64,000 nucleotides of DNA, taken from positions 186,001 to 250,000 of the forward strand of contig JAEZRE010000014.1 in NCBI GenBank assembly GCA_023412915.1. Direction: 5' to 3'. Shown piece after piece: positions 8,345 through 17,571 of the stretch; within the stretch, counting starts at the first letter, position 1; each line of letters starts with the position of its first letter. The notes under the pieces are model-generated. The model worked only from the letters and a program-made list of their open reading frames with translations. It did not search any database and was not told the origin of the DNA. The translations under genes and the position numbers were made by a program. Source of the DNA: Bacillota bacterium (GTDB lineage Bacteria > Bacillota > Clostridia > Acetivibrionales > DTU013).

Positions 8345-9667
8345 ATGAGGATGTATGATATCATAGCCAAAAAGAAGTTCGGTCTGGAGCTCGAGAGCAA
8401 CGAGATCGAGTTCGCCGTGACTGGCTTTGTAAAGGGTGAGATACCCGATTATCAAATGGCTGCTCTTTTGATGGCCATATATTTCAAAGGCATGTCCAAC
8501 AGAGAAACCGTGACGCTGACCGGTTGCATGGCGCATTCGGGTGATATGGTCGACCTTTCGGACATCGAAGGCGTCAAGGTCGACAAGCACAGCACGGGCG
8601 GTGTCGGAGACAAGACGACCCTCGTTGTGGCGCCCGTTGTTGCCGCATGCGGTGCAATAATAGCAAAAATGTCCGGCAGAGGGCTCGGACATACCGGAGG
8701 TACCGTTGACAAGCTCGAAGCCATCCCGGGCTTCAATGTCTCGGTATCAAGAGAAGAGTTCATCGCCATCGCTAAAAGAACCGGGCTTTGCGTTGTCGGA
8801 CAGACGGGCAATCTCGCTCCCGCAGACAAGAAAATATACGCGCTGCGAGACGTAACGGCAACCGTCGACTGCGTTCCTCTCATAGCGTCGAGTATCATGA
8901 GCAAGAAGCTGGCTGCCGGAGCGGACTGCATACTGCTTGACGTCAAGACTGGCAGCGGCGCGTTTATGAAAACCGTCGAGGATTCCATAGAGCTCGCAAA
9001 AGTAATGGTCGGCATTGGCTGGGGCGCCGGCAGGAAATGCGCTGCGCTCGTGACAGATATGGACATACCGCTCGGGTCTGCCATAGGCAACTCGCTTGAA
9101 GTAATTGAAGCTGTCGATACCCTGAAAGGAAAAGGTCCGAAGGATTTTACCGACTGCTGTATCGAGCTTTCCGCAAATTTGCTCGAGCTCGCGGGCAAAG
9201 GAAATATTACCCGATGCACGGAAATGGTCCATACTGCTATAGACAGTGGCGCAGCCCTGGAAAAATTCTGTGAGATGGTCGAGGCACAGGGCGGCGATTC
9301 GCACGTTATAAGAGACACTTCCCTGTTTGGTACCGCCCCGGTCATACACGAAGTTAAAGCTCCGTTCACCGGCTACATTTCCGCCATGGATACCGAAGCC
9401 ATAGGCGTTTCTTCCGTAATGCTCGGCGCGGGCCGTGAAAAAAAGGACAGCCCTGTAGATTACCTGGCCGGAATAATGCTCAGGAAGAAAACCGGTGACA
9501 TGGTAAAAAAGGGCGATACGCTGGCTGTGCTCCACACCTCGAATGAGGCCCTGGTCAAAAACGCGCAGGAGCATTTCCTGTCGGCTATCAGCGTATCTGA
9601 ATCGAAACCTGAACAAAGACCGCTGATCTATGCGAAAATTGAAAGGAAAAAAGTCGCAATATACTGA
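8345..9667 (+). CDS. pdp: pyrimidine-nucleoside phosphorylase
   Basis: Thymidine/uridine phosphorylase family (NP-II): cleaves pyrimidine (deoxy)nucleosides with phosphate to base and (deoxy)ribose-1-phosphate. Signature KHSTGGVGDKTTLVVAPVVAA and the phosphate-binding SGRGLGHTGGT are intact; the N-terminal helical domain, central alpha/beta domain and C-terminal domain are all present (440 aa). The frame is open far upstream, but the start at 8345 (MRMYDIIAKK) matches how the family begins and follows GGTGAG; the upstream extension is low-complexity repeat DNA. It supplies deoxyribose-1-phosphate to the phosphopentomutase encoded just before it. Confidence 0.95.
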   Translation: MRMYDIIAKKKFGLELESNEIEFAVTGFVKGEIPDYQMAALLMAIYFKGMSNRETVTLTGCMAHSGDMVDLSDIEGVKVDKHSTGGVGDKTTLVVAPVVAACGAIIAKMSGRGLGHTGGTVDKLEAIPGFNVSVSREEFIAIAKRTGLCVVGQTGNLAPADKKIYALRDVTATVDCVPLIASSIMSKKLAAGADCILLDVKTGSGAFMKTVEDSIELAKVMVGIGWGAGRKCAALVTDMDIPLGSAIGNSLEVIEAVDTLKGKGPKDFTDCCIELSANLLELAGKGNITRCTEMVHTAIDSGAALEKFCEMVEAQGGDSHVIRDTSLFGTAPVIHEVKAPFTGYISAMDTEAIGVSSVMLGAGREKKDSPVDYLAGIMLRKKTGDMVKKGDTLAVLHTSNEALVKNAQEHFLSAISVSESKPEQRPLIYAKIERKKVAIY

Positions 9668-9714
9668 AATATCAGCCATTATACATACATTGCATAAAAT
9701 TAGTGGGTAGGTAG

Positions 9715-9742
9715 TTGTATTTCCGATTAGGCGTGTTAAAAT
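9715..9742 (+). promoter_or_regulatory. candidate promoter for the nucleoside importer
   Basis: TTGTAT (9715-9720), 16-bp spacer, TAAAAT (9737-9742), about 50 bp upstream of the lipoprotein gene. The match to the housekeeping sigma consensus is moderate. Confidence 0.45.
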
Positions 9743-9793
9743 ATATTTGGTGGACATATTCCAATTACAAAAATAAACAGGAGGAACTATTTT

Positions 9794-10933
9794 ATGAAGA
9801 GAATTGCGGCACTCGTATTGGCTCTTGCACTGATAACGACCCTGTTCGCAGGCTGCGGAACGGCAGCTTCAAAAGGCTTCGAAATCGCACTGATTACCGA
9901 CAAGGGCAACATCGACGACAAATCCTTTAACCAGGGCGCCTGGGAAGGTGTAGTCGCATTTGCCGACACAAACAAGATCTCCCATAAGTATTACAAACCC
10001 GAAGAGGCATCAGATGCCGGCTACCTTGCAGCTATCGATCTGGCTGTCACCGGCGGTGCAAAGATTATCGTAACACCCGGTTATCTTTTTGAGGTTCCGG
10101 TTTATGAAGCACAGACCAAGTATCCCAATGTCAAGTTCATTCTGCTGGATGGAGCTCCTCACACAGCCGATTATGCAAAATATGAGACCAAAAGCAACGT
10201 AGCAAGCGTAATGTACGCTGAAGAGCAGCCCGGCTACCTTGCCGGCTATGCCGCGGTTCAGGATGGATACACGAAGCTCGGTTTCATGGGCGGTATGGCA
10301 GTTCCTGCTGTTCAGGCATATGGCTACGGTTATTTGCAGGGTGCTGAAGCTGCCGCTGCAAAGCTGGGCCTCGGAGACGGTTCCATCTCCGTCACTTACC
10401 ACTACACGGGTGATTTCGCGGAAACCGATACAAACAAGGCTACTGCAAAGACAATGTACCAGGAAGGTACCGAAGTTATATTCGCTTGCGGCGGCTCAGT
10501 CGGAAAGAGTGTCATGGCAGCTGCTACCGAAGCAGGCAAAAAGGTTATAGGCGTTGACGTTGACCAGAGATATGACAGCGATACAGTCATCACTTCAGCA
10601 ATGAAGGGTCTTGGAATCTCCGTACAGGATGTCCTCAAGGCAATCTACAAGGATAAGACCTGGGATACCTACGCTGGCAAAACCACTACCTTCAGTGCGG
10701 CAAACGACGGTATCGGCCTTCCCACTATCGTTTTGGGCGATGCCAAAGGCAATGCCTTCGACAGGTTCAAGAAGTTCGCCAAGGCTGATTACGACTCATT
10801 GTACAAGACTCTTGCAGACGGTTCCGTAAAACCGATCAGAACGATCAAGGTAGCTGCGGAGAACGGTTATGCAACGGCAGAAGAACTCGTTTCCGGCCTC
10901 AGCCTCAAAAAGGTGGCTGTTACAGTAAGATAA
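9794..10933 (+). CDS. BMP-family nucleoside-binding lipoprotein of an ABC importer
   Basis: Extracellular solute-binding lipoprotein of the PnrA/BmpA/Med family, which binds purine and other nucleosides. The signal peptide ends in a lipobox LFAGC with the lipidated Cys at residue 21. Family features are IALITDKGNIDDKSFNQGAWEG, GGAKIIVTPGY, GYLAGYAA, FMGGMAVPAVQAYGYGYLQGA and VIGVDVDQR. AGGAGG precedes the ATG. It is followed by the ATPase and two permeases of the same importer, separated by a hairpin that may set a higher level for the binding protein. Confidence 0.93.
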   Translation: MKRIAALVLALALITTLFAGCGTAASKGFEIALITDKGNIDDKSFNQGAWEGVVAFADTNKISHKYYKPEEASDAGYLAAIDLAVTGGAKIIVTPGYLFEVPVYEAQTKYPNVKFILLDGAPHTADYAKYETKSNVASVMYAEEQPGYLAGYAAVQDGYTKLGFMGGMAVPAVQAYGYGYLQGAEAAAAKLGLGDGSISVTYHYTGDFAETDTNKATAKTMYQEGTEVIFACGGSVGKSVMAAATEAGKKVIGVDVDQRYDSDTVITSAMKGLGISVQDVLKAIYKDKTWDTYAGKTTTFSAANDGIGLPTIVLGDAKGNAFDRFKKFAKADYDSLYKTLADGSVKPIRTIKVAAENGYATAEELVSGLSLKKVAVTVR

Positions 10934-10946
10934 TAAAGCAAAACAT

Positions 10947-10976
10947 GGGGGGAAAGGCATCTGTCTTTCCCCTTTT
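10947..10976 (+). terminator. hairpin between binding-protein and ATPase genes
   Basis: GGGGAAAG (10949-10956) pairs with CTTTCCCC (10965-10972), followed by TTTT. It lies between two genes of one transporter, so it is probably a partial terminator or a 3'-end stabiliser for the upstream mRNA. Confidence 0.7.
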
Positions 10977-11013
10977 ATGTATTATCATATCAATTCTTTG
11001 AGAAGAGGGTTAT

Positions 11014-12564
11014 ATGGAAGATTATATTATTGAAATGCTTCATATAACAAAAGAATTTCCGGGCATCATAGCCAATGACGATATCACCCTGAAGTTGAGA
11101 AAAGGTGAGATTCATGCCCTTCTGGGCGAAAACGGCGCCGGAAAATCAACGCTTATGAGTGTTCTCTTCGGCCTGTATCAGGCTGAAAAGGGTGAGATCA
11201 GAATGAACGGAAAGGCAGTTAAGATCAATAACCCCAACGACGCCAATGCTCTGGGCATCGGTATGGTGCACCAGCACTTCAAGCTTGTAGAAATCTTTAC
11301 TGTCCTTGAAAATATCATTTTAGGCGTCGAACCTAACAAAATGGGCTTCCTTCTGAGGAAAAAAGCCCGCGAAAAAATAATGCAGCTAAGTGGGCAATAC
11401 GGGCTCAAGGTAGACCCCGACGCCCTGATAGAGAATATTTCGGTCGGCATGCAGCAGCGCGTAGAGATATTGAAAATGCTGTATCGTGAAAATGATATAC
11501 TCATTTTCGACGAGCCTACCGCCGTTCTTACCCCTCAGGAAATCGACGAACTTATGGAGATCATGCGGGGCTTCGCAAAAGAAGGCAAATCCATACTTTT
11601 CATAACACACAAATTAAACGAGATCATTGCAGTTGCCGATCGCTGCACAGTATTGCGCAAGGGTAAACTGATAGGCACTGTAGATATAAAGGATACCACG
11701 AAGGAAGAGCTGTCCAGGATGATGGTGGGGCGCGACGTACTCCTGAAGGTGGACAAAACGGATTCCAAACCTGATAATGTAGTGCTATCCGTAAGAAATG
11801 TCACCGTACCCTCCAAAACTCACAGGAACAATGCGGTCAAAAATGTTTCCTTTGACGTAAGAGCCGGAGAGATAGTATGTCTCGCAGGTATCGACGGAAA
11901 CGGCCAATCCGAGTTCATCCAGGGGCTGACCGGTCTTGAAAAAATGAGCGGCGGAAGGATAACGCTCTGCGGCAGGGATATAACGAAGGCGTCGATACGC
12001 TCGCGTTCCAAAACGGGAATGAGCCATATTCCGGAGGACCGCCAGAAGCATGGCCTCATTCTGGATTATACGCTGGAGCAGAATCTTGTTCTGCAGCGCT
12101 ATTGGCAGCCTGATTTTCAAAGCCATAGCTTCATCAAAAACCGTGAGGTGCGGTCTTATGCTGAAAAACTCATAGAGCAGTATGACGTCCGCAGCGGACA
12201 GGGGCCTGTCACAACCGTTCGCAGCATGTCGGGCGGCAACCAGCAGAAGGCTATACTTGCCCGTGAAATTGACAAGGAGCATGAGCTGCTGATAGCTGTT
12301 CAACCTACCAGAGGCCTTGACGTGGGGGCGATCGAATATATCCACAAGCAGCTCGTCGCTAGGCGCGACGCCGGCAAAGCCGTTTTACTGATGTCCCTCG
12401 AACTCGAGGAGGTCATGAATGTGAGCGACCGTATCCTTGTCATGTATGAGGGCGAAATAGTCGGCGAGTTCGATCCCAAGACAGTCACCGTACAGGAGCT
12501 CGGCCTTTACATGTCGGGCGCAAAACGTCAGATGGCAAAGGAGATTGAACATGCAGTCATTTGA
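11014..12564 (+). CDS. nupO: nucleoside ABC importer, double ATP-binding subunit
   Basis: Two tandem ABC domains as in sugar and nucleoside CUT2-like importers. Domain 1 has an intact Walker A (GENGAGKST), a signature-like VGMQQRVEIL and Walker B ILIFDEPTAVL. Domain 2 (from about residue 255) has a degenerate Walker A (AGIDGNGQSEF), signature SMSGGNQQKAIL and a Walker B-region change (LLIAVQPTRGLD), which is usual for the second half in this family. Length 516 aa is typical. It overlaps the first permease gene by 14 bp, implying coupled translation. The symbol follows the Bacillus subtilis nupNOPQ guanosine importer by similarity of order; substrate is inferred. Confidence 0.92.
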   Translation: MEDYIIEMLHITKEFPGIIANDDITLKLRKGEIHALLGENGAGKSTLMSVLFGLYQAEKGEIRMNGKAVKINNPNDANALGIGMVHQHFKLVEIFTVLENIILGVEPNKMGFLLRKKAREKIMQLSGQYGLKVDPDALIENISVGMQQRVEILKMLYRENDILIFDEPTAVLTPQEIDELMEIMRGFAKEGKSILFITHKLNEIIAVADRCTVLRKGKLIGTVDIKDTTKEELSRMMVGRDVLLKVDKTDSKPDNVVLSVRNVTVPSKTHRNNAVKNVSFDVRAGEIVCLAGIDGNGQSEFIQGLTGLEKMSGGRITLCGRDITKASIRSRSKTGMSHIPEDRQKHGLILDYTLEQNLVLQRYWQPDFQSHSFIKNREVRSYAEKLIEQYDVRSGQGPVTTVRSMSGGNQQKAILAREIDKEHELLIAVQPTRGLDVGAIEYIHKQLVARRDAGKAVLLMSLELEEVMNVSDRILVMYEGEIVGEFDPKTVTVQELGLYMSGAKRQMAKEIEHAVI

Positions 12565-13642
12565 TTTCAAGAGAGTTACCAAAAGCAAAGGCTTTTCGGC
12601 ATTTACGGCGGCATTGCTCGCCATATTCCTGGGCCTCGTTTTCGGGTTCATAATAATGCTTGCCGCAAGCCCCGACAATTCCCTGCCCGGCTTTCAAATG
12701 GTGTTGTTAGGCGGAATGGGACGGCTTGGAGACGTATTCTATTTCGCGACACCCATTCTGATGACCGGTCTGGCTGTGGGCTTTGCCTTTAAAATGGGCC
12801 TGTTCAACATTGGAGCATCCGGACAGTATACAATGGGCATGTTCTTCGCCCTCTATGTCGGATTCATGTGGGATCTCCCCTCCGGCTTACGCTGGGTGGT
12901 CGCAATAGCTGCCGGCATGCTCGGCGGTTTGCTCTGGGGGCTGATACCCGGTATATTCAAGGCGCTGCTCAATGTGAATGAGGTTATCACCTCGATCATG
13001 TTCAACTACATCGGCATGTACCTGGTGGATATGTGGATACAGGGAAATGCCGTCATGTATGTCCCAACCAAGACAAGGACCGCCTATCTCCCCGATTCGG
13101 CACAGCTGCCCTCCCTTGGGATCCCGAATTCGAGTGTGAACATTTCCATCATTATTGCTGTTGCCATCGCAATCATACTGTATATCGTACTGAATAAGAC
13201 GACCTTCGGCTACGAACTGAAGGCTACAGGCTATAACAAGCATGCGAGCGCATATGCCGGCATGAACGGCAAGCGCAACATCATACTGACCATGGCAATA
13301 GCTGGCGCCATGGCGGGCTTCGGCGGCGCCTTCGCCATACTGGCGCCTTCCACGATCGCCGGCAGCAGCATGACCTATGAACCGATCAACGTTATCGCTG
13401 CAAACGGCTTCAACGGTATCGCAGTAGCCCTGCTCGGCAATTCGAGCCCGCTCGGTATCATCTTCTCCGCCCTGTTCGTGTCCTACATCCAGCGGGGCGG
13501 CACGCTTGCCAGCCTGTTTGGCTTCAAGCCGGAGATCATAGACGTCGTTATCGCGGTTATAATCTACTTTTCGGCCTTTGCCATGTTTATGAATTCAGTG
13601 GTCGTAAGACTGTTCAAGAAGCACAAAAAGGAGGAGGTGTAA
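12551..13642 (+). CDS. nupP: nucleoside ABC importer permease 1
   Basis: Polytopic inner-membrane permease of the BPD_transp_2 family, with about eight to ten hydrophobic helices and the family stretch NINVIAANGFNGIAVALLGNSSPLG-like near residues 275-300. The ATG at 12551 is chosen because AAGGAG ends eight bases upstream; the in-frame TTG at 12545 is too close. It begins inside the end of the ATPase gene and ends three bases before the second permease, so the three are tightly coupled. Confidence 0.92.
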   Translation: MQSFDFKRVTKSKGFSAFTAALLAIFLGLVFGFIIMLAASPDNSLPGFQMVLLGGMGRLGDVFYFATPILMTGLAVGFAFKMGLFNIGASGQYTMGMFFALYVGFMWDLPSGLRWVVAIAAGMLGGLLWGLIPGIFKALLNVNEVITSIMFNYIGMYLVDMWIQGNAVMYVPTKTRTAYLPDSAQLPSLGIPNSSVNISIIIAVAIAIILYIVLNKTTFGYELKATGYNKHASAYAGMNGKRNIILTMAIAGAMAGFGGAFAILAPSTIAGSSMTYEPINVIAANGFNGIAVALLGNSSPLGIIFSALFVSYIQRGGTLASLFGFKPEIIDVVIAVIIYFSAFAMFMNSVVVRLFKKHKKEEV

Positions 13643-13645
13643 GCT

Positions 13646-14611
13646 ATGGATACATTGTATTATCTGATTCAAAATACACTTCCGGTTGCCATTCCCCTGC
13701 TTCTGGTGGCGCTTGGCGGTATGTTCAGCGAACGCAGCGGCGTCGTTAACATAGCTCTCGAAGGCATCATGCTATTTGGAGCGTTTTTCGGCTGCCTGTT
13801 CGTTTACTATATCAAAGGCGCTCCGATGGATCCGCAGATAGTATTGCTTCTGGCCATGGCGGTTGCCGCGGTTTCCGGACTTCTTTACTCCATGCTGCTT
13901 TCATTTGCCGCCGTTAATATGAAGGCAGACCAGACTATTACCGGAACTGCCTTGAATATGCTGATCCCTGCTGTGATCCTTCTGTTTGCAAAGATGTTTT
14001 TCAGTAGCGACGGTATCACGACGGACATGAGCTTCTATATTAAAAAAGTAGCGGGGCTCGGCGATATACCGGTGCTCGGCAAACTGTTCTTCCAGAACAC
14101 CTATCTTACGGTTTATATAGGGATACTTTTCCTCATTATATCGACTGTTATTTTCTACAAAACCAAGTTCGGGCTGCGCCTGCGTTCCTGCGGCGAACAT
14201 CCCCATGCGGCCGATTCCGTCGGAATAAATGTCTACGTCATGCGCCATGCAGGTGTCGGCATTTCAGGCGTTCTTGGAGGTATCGGAGGCTTCTTCTACG
14301 CGGTCGGCATCATGAACAGCAATATCAACGGCCACACGGGAGTCGCAGGCTTCGGCTTCCTTGCATTGGCCGTAATGATATTCGGTCAGTGGAAGCCGTT
14401 GAAGATACTGCTGGCAGCGCTGTTCTTCGCATTCCTGCGCACGCTGGCGTACTCGATATCGCTCATACCCTTCCTCGATGCGTTGAAAATAGACCAGACC
14501 TATTACAAGATGCTGCCCTATCTGGCGACGATGGTCGTCCTCGCATTCACCTCGAAGAAGTCGAGAGCGCCTAAAGCCGAAGGCATTCCGTACGACATGA
14601 GCCAGAGGTAG
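13646..14611 (+). CDS. nupQ: nucleoside ABC importer permease 2
   Basis: Second BPD_transp_2 permease (321 aa, about nine hydrophobic helices). Typical stretches are FSERSGVVNIALEGIML near the N-terminus, the ADQTITGTALN loop and RLRSCGEHPHAADSVGIN before the last helices. GGAGGTG lies upstream of the ATG. It closes the importer operon, which is followed by a palindromic terminator. Confidence 0.92.
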   Translation: MDTLYYLIQNTLPVAIPLLLVALGGMFSERSGVVNIALEGIMLFGAFFGCLFVYYIKGAPMDPQIVLLLAMAVAAVSGLLYSMLLSFAAVNMKADQTITGTALNMLIPAVILLFAKMFFSSDGITTDMSFYIKKVAGLGDIPVLGKLFFQNTYLTVYIGILFLIISTVIFYKTKFGLRLRSCGEHPHAADSVGINVYVMRHAGVGISGVLGGIGGFFYAVGIMNSNINGHTGVAGFGFLALAVMIFGQWKPLKILLAALFFAFLRTLAYSISLIPFLDALKIDQTYYKMLPYLATMVVLAFTSKKSRAPKAEGIPYDMSQR

Positions 14612-14640
14612 TTATTTGTTGCACCGTTGACAAGGACAAA

Positions 14641-14689
14641 AACAAGAGCCGTTAATTGCTTTAACTTAAAGCAGTTGACGGCTCTTGTT
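14641..14689. terminator. bidirectional terminator between convergent operons
   Basis: A 24-bp near-perfect palindrome (14641-14664 with 14666-14689; two G-U type differences) in the gap between the importer operon and the minus-strand HD gene. On the minus strand it is followed by TTGTTTTTG. Confidence 0.75.
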
Positions 14690-14734
14690 GAAAAACCTGC
14701 TTTATTACTCTCAGGCAGCAATGGACTAATACCC

Positions 14735-15232
14735 TCAAAAACTGCATCCAAGCTCCTCCAGCGCCTTCTGACACCTTTCAAATGCTACTCCGCTCGTTTC
14801 CACTGCATTCAGGTATCTATCCACGCAATCGACGTCCTTCAGCAATTCAGCCAGTTTGTTTTCCGAATATTCAATTTTGTTGCTATGTACTCTGACAGCC
14901 TCTATAAAAGAATCCTCTTCCTCCCCGCTAATCAAAAGTCCGGGTTCGACACTCATATTGTACCTGTTCACAGCGTCCCGGATATAGGGTTCTGCTCTCT
15001 CTCCATGTCCTTCATGCCTGCCGGACATTACGACGGCAATATCATGGAATGTTGCCGTAAGCGAGGCCAATTCGGGATCGATATTTCTTTTGACAGCCAA
15101 CAGCTTTGCCAACTGTGCGCTTGTGTACATGTGCATTACATTCCATTCAATTGGCAGGTCCCTGTTTTCATTATTCAGTTCTTTCCATTCATTAAAAAGC
15201 ATGGCTTGTAAATGACAGACCCTGCCAAACAT
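14735..15232 (-). CDS. HD-domain protein (putative phosphohydrolase)
   Basis: Small (165 aa) HD-superfamily protein. A leading His (in VMHMYTSAQLAKLLA), the HD doublet in LTATFHDIAVV and a later Asp (LLKDVDCVDRYLNAV) match the metal-binding pattern of HD phosphohydrolases; no second catalytic domain is present. AAAGGAG eight bases upstream supports the ATG at 15232 over the GTG at 15241. It follows the AlkD-like gene by 22 bp on the same strand. Substrate unknown. Confidence 0.8.
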   Translation of the reverse strand: MFGRVCHLQAMLFNEWKELNNENRDLPIEWNVMHMYTSAQLAKLLAVKRNIDPELASLTATFHDIAVVMSGRHEGHGERAEPYIRDAVNRYNMSVEPGLLISGEEEDSFIEAVRVHSNKIEYSENKLAELLKDVDCVDRYLNAVETSGVAFERCQKALEELGCSF

Positions 15233-15254
15233 GGGCAACACTCCTTTATCAGCT

Positions 15255-15929
15255 TCACAGCCCCATAAGATATGAGCGTTTTTCTCTGTCCAATTTTTCT
15301 ATCGCGTATCTGAAGGCGACTCTTGGAATGCTGCTATGATTTTGGGCGAGATAATCGATTACGCCTTTCTCGTCTGCTTTTGAAAGTATTTTGAGCATCC
15401 AGCCGTAACCTTTTAACACCAGATCGTTTTCATCGTTCATGAGTCTGTCGGAAATATCGAACGGCAGCAGGCCGGCATAATCTTTCCTGGCAATGGATGG
15501 TATGAGAATAACAGCAGCTGCTCTTCTTACCCAGAAATCATCATCCTTCGTCCATTCCAAGACATTTGCAAAAAGCTCTTTATATTTCATCAGCAATTTC
15601 CCGAAGGCGTGTGTGCAAAAGTCGTCGCAATCTCCCCAACCCCGCACGTATTTTTTAAGCCATGAATAGAAAATGGGATAAGTATCCCGGGAGTATTGGC
15701 TGCTTGACCTGTCGGCCCAATCATATGCAATGACACCGGCTTCCCAGCTATGTTTGTCCAGTAAAGCTTCACACAGCGTCAGTACATTGTCTATGCTCTT
15801 ATCGGGGAGTGTCCTGAAAAGCCCGGCGGATAATTTACGTATATCCCCCGTTTTTACATGAGTTCCTACGGGCTTATTTACATTCAGGGCAGCGATTTCA
15901 ATTCCGGCACGTCCAATAATATCGTACAT
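15255..15929 (-). CDS. AlkD-like DNA alkylation repair protein
   Basis: All-helical HEAT-like repeat protein of the DNA alkylation repair (AlkD/AlkC-like) family, which in characterised members removes bulky or cationic alkylated bases. The region KDDDFWVRRAAAVILIP and the following DLVLKGYGWMLKIL match the most conserved part of the family; the C-terminus RVAFRYAIEKL is also typical. 224 aa is normal. Function as a glycosylase is inferred from family; the catalytic Asp cannot be assigned with certainty by eye. Confidence 0.82.
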   Translation of the reverse strand: MYDIIGRAGIEIAALNVNKPVGTHVKTGDIRKLSAGLFRTLPDKSIDNVLTLCEALLDKHSWEAGVIAYDWADRSSSQYSRDTYPIFYSWLKKYVRGWGDCDDFCTHAFGKLLMKYKELFANVLEWTKDDDFWVRRAAAVILIPSIARKDYAGLLPFDISDRLMNDENDLVLKGYGWMLKILSKADEKGVIDYLAQNHSSIPRVAFRYAIEKLDREKRSYLMGL

Positions 15930-15948
15930 CGAACTCTCCTGTTATGCT

Positions 15949-16584
15949 TCACAGATACCTTCCGGGATCATTCAGCAGCTCCTGCATCCGGTTGAAGTAA
16001 TTTCCGACTTGCATACCGTCGACAATGGCGTGGTGTGCCTGTACAGAAAGCGGCAGCTGCATTTTACCGTTTTCTTCGAAGAATTTGCCCCACGATATCC
16101 TCGGAATGCTGTCGACAGGCTTCATATTAATAGGGTGGGTAATGCCTGTGAACGAGACCCAGGGGATGCTGGTAATATACAAAAGGTCGTCACGTTCGGG
16201 GTCATCCGCAAGTCCGGAGCTTTTTTTAGCTTTTTCGATCAACTCCGACGTATTGGTCCTGAAGGCGCGGAAATCATCAGCAAAAGGCGCCGTACAGTAA
16301 TTGAAGACTTCGTTGTCAGTCATCACAGTAAACGAAGGACTGACCGTCTCATGCTCAACGACACTTTCCCCTCGTATCCTGTACCTGAATTCTTTTATGC
16401 CGTTTGCCGTTTTGGAGGCAAAGAACAGCATCGAGATGAAAAACGGCAATCCATTAGTTTTAATATGTCTGTATGCTTGCGTTATATCGAGGTTGGCGCA
16501 GATATTGAAGTGCGGATAGTCGAATTGTCTGAAATAATTAAAATGGTCTCTTCTGTTCCAATTTTGTGTGTCGATATATTTCAT
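15949..16584 (-). CDS. chloramphenicol acetyltransferase-like protein
   Basis: Type A CAT fold (211 aa). The conserved N-terminal WNRRDHFNYFRQFDYPHFNIC, the central PWVSFTGI segment and the C-terminal active-site HHAIVDGMQVG are present; the HxxxDG catalytic histidine is near residue 185. The motif differs from the classical HHAVCDG enzymes, so actual chloramphenicol resistance is uncertain and the gene may acetylate another small molecule. It lies 19 bp upstream of the AlkD-like gene. No mobile-element remnants surround it. Confidence 0.87.
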   Translation of the reverse strand: MKYIDTQNWNRRDHFNYFRQFDYPHFNICANLDITQAYRHIKTNGLPFFISMLFFASKTANGIKEFRYRIRGESVVEHETVSPSFTVMTDNEVFNYCTAPFADDFRAFRTNTSELIEKAKKSSGLADDPERDDLLYITSIPWVSFTGITHPINMKPVDSIPRISWGKFFEENGKMQLPLSVQAHHAIVDGMQVGNYFNRMQELLNDPGRYL

Positions 16585-16621
16585 TACACATCACCGTTCC
16601 TTAAAAAGTGGCCGGCTCCAG

Positions 16622-17449
16622 TTACACAGGCCGGCTTTCCACGATACCCTTCACCAGCGTTACGAAGCTCTTCTCCGCTTTTTTAGCCGTAATCAGGACC
16701 TCGTCATGCTTGATAGGCTCGTCAAGCACGCCCGCAGCCATATTTGTGATGCATGAGATCCCAAGCACCTTTATGTCCGCGTGCCTTGCAACAATTACCT
16801 CGGGCACGGTCGACATTCCAACGGCATCGGCTCCAAGCACCTTTAACGCTCTTATTTCGGCAGGCGTTTCAAACATTGGCCCCTGAGCAAAAGCATATAC
16901 GCCTTCTCTCACCGGTATCCCCTCTCTGGCGGCAGCCCTTTTAGCCGCAGCTATCAAGCCGGCGTCATAGACCTTGCACATATCGGGAAATCTGGGGCCA
17001 AGCTCTTCAAGGTTCCTGCCTCTCAGCGGCGATGGAGCAAAAAAGCTGATATGGTCTGTTATAAGCATCAGATCGCCCGGTACGAACCCCGGGTTTATGC
17101 CCCCGGCCGCATTGGTTACAATAAGCTGCGAAATCCCCAGCAGTTTGAATACCCTTATATGGAATACTACCTGATCCATCTCATAACCTTCGTAAAAATG
17201 GAAACGCCCTTTCATGACAAGTACGCGTTTTCCTCCAAGCGTACCACACACAAGCTTTCCCGCATGGCCTTCGACAGTGGTCCGCGGAAATCCCGGGATA
17301 TCTTTGTAATCTATCTCGGTCGCCTCTTCCAGAAAGTCAACCAGCGGCCCCAGACCTGTGCCAAGTATTATGCCTGTCAGCGGATTGCCTGTGATCCTGG
17401 AGCCTATATAGTCCGCCGCCGATTTGTATTTTTCCATGTAGTCCTGCAT
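16622..17449 (-). CDS. punA: purine nucleoside phosphorylase, trimeric type
   Basis: NP-I family, trimeric (mammalian-like) subtype for guanosine/inosine-type nucleosides. Motifs are GIILGTGLGPL at the N-terminus, VEGHAGKLV, GRFHFYEGY, VTNAAGGI, the purine-site TPAEIRAL (ETPAEIR) and GMSTVPEVIVARH. 275 aa is normal. It complements DeoD encoded at 5631-6338. It ends 38 bp before the CAT-like gene on the same strand, but a shared transcript is only possible, not shown. Confidence 0.95.
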   Translation of the reverse strand: MQDYMEKYKSAADYIGSRITGNPLTGIILGTGLGPLVDFLEEATEIDYKDIPGFPRTTVEGHAGKLVCGTLGGKRVLVMKGRFHFYEGYEMDQVVFHIRVFKLLGISQLIVTNAAGGINPGFVPGDLMLITDHISFFAPSPLRGRNLEELGPRFPDMCKVYDAGLIAAAKRAAAREGIPVREGVYAFAQGPMFETPAEIRALKVLGADAVGMSTVPEVIVARHADIKVLGISCITNMAAGVLDEPIKHDEVLITAKKAEKSFVTLVKGIVESRPV

Positions 17450-17571
17450 ATCCGCCGCTCCTTGAATTTACTTAATTCTGTTTTATCCGATCCGGTACCT
17501 GAAACACCCGATTGTACCGTATTGAACTGGACCTGCCTCGGAGCTGTCAAGCTCCGGCTGCCGTTATCGTC

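Noticed and set aside
6995..9757. Long antisense frames opposite deoB-cdd and pdp (6995-8038, 8452-9369, 8747-9757)
   Set aside because: They are shadows of strongly conserved plus-strand enzymes with no known-domain content.
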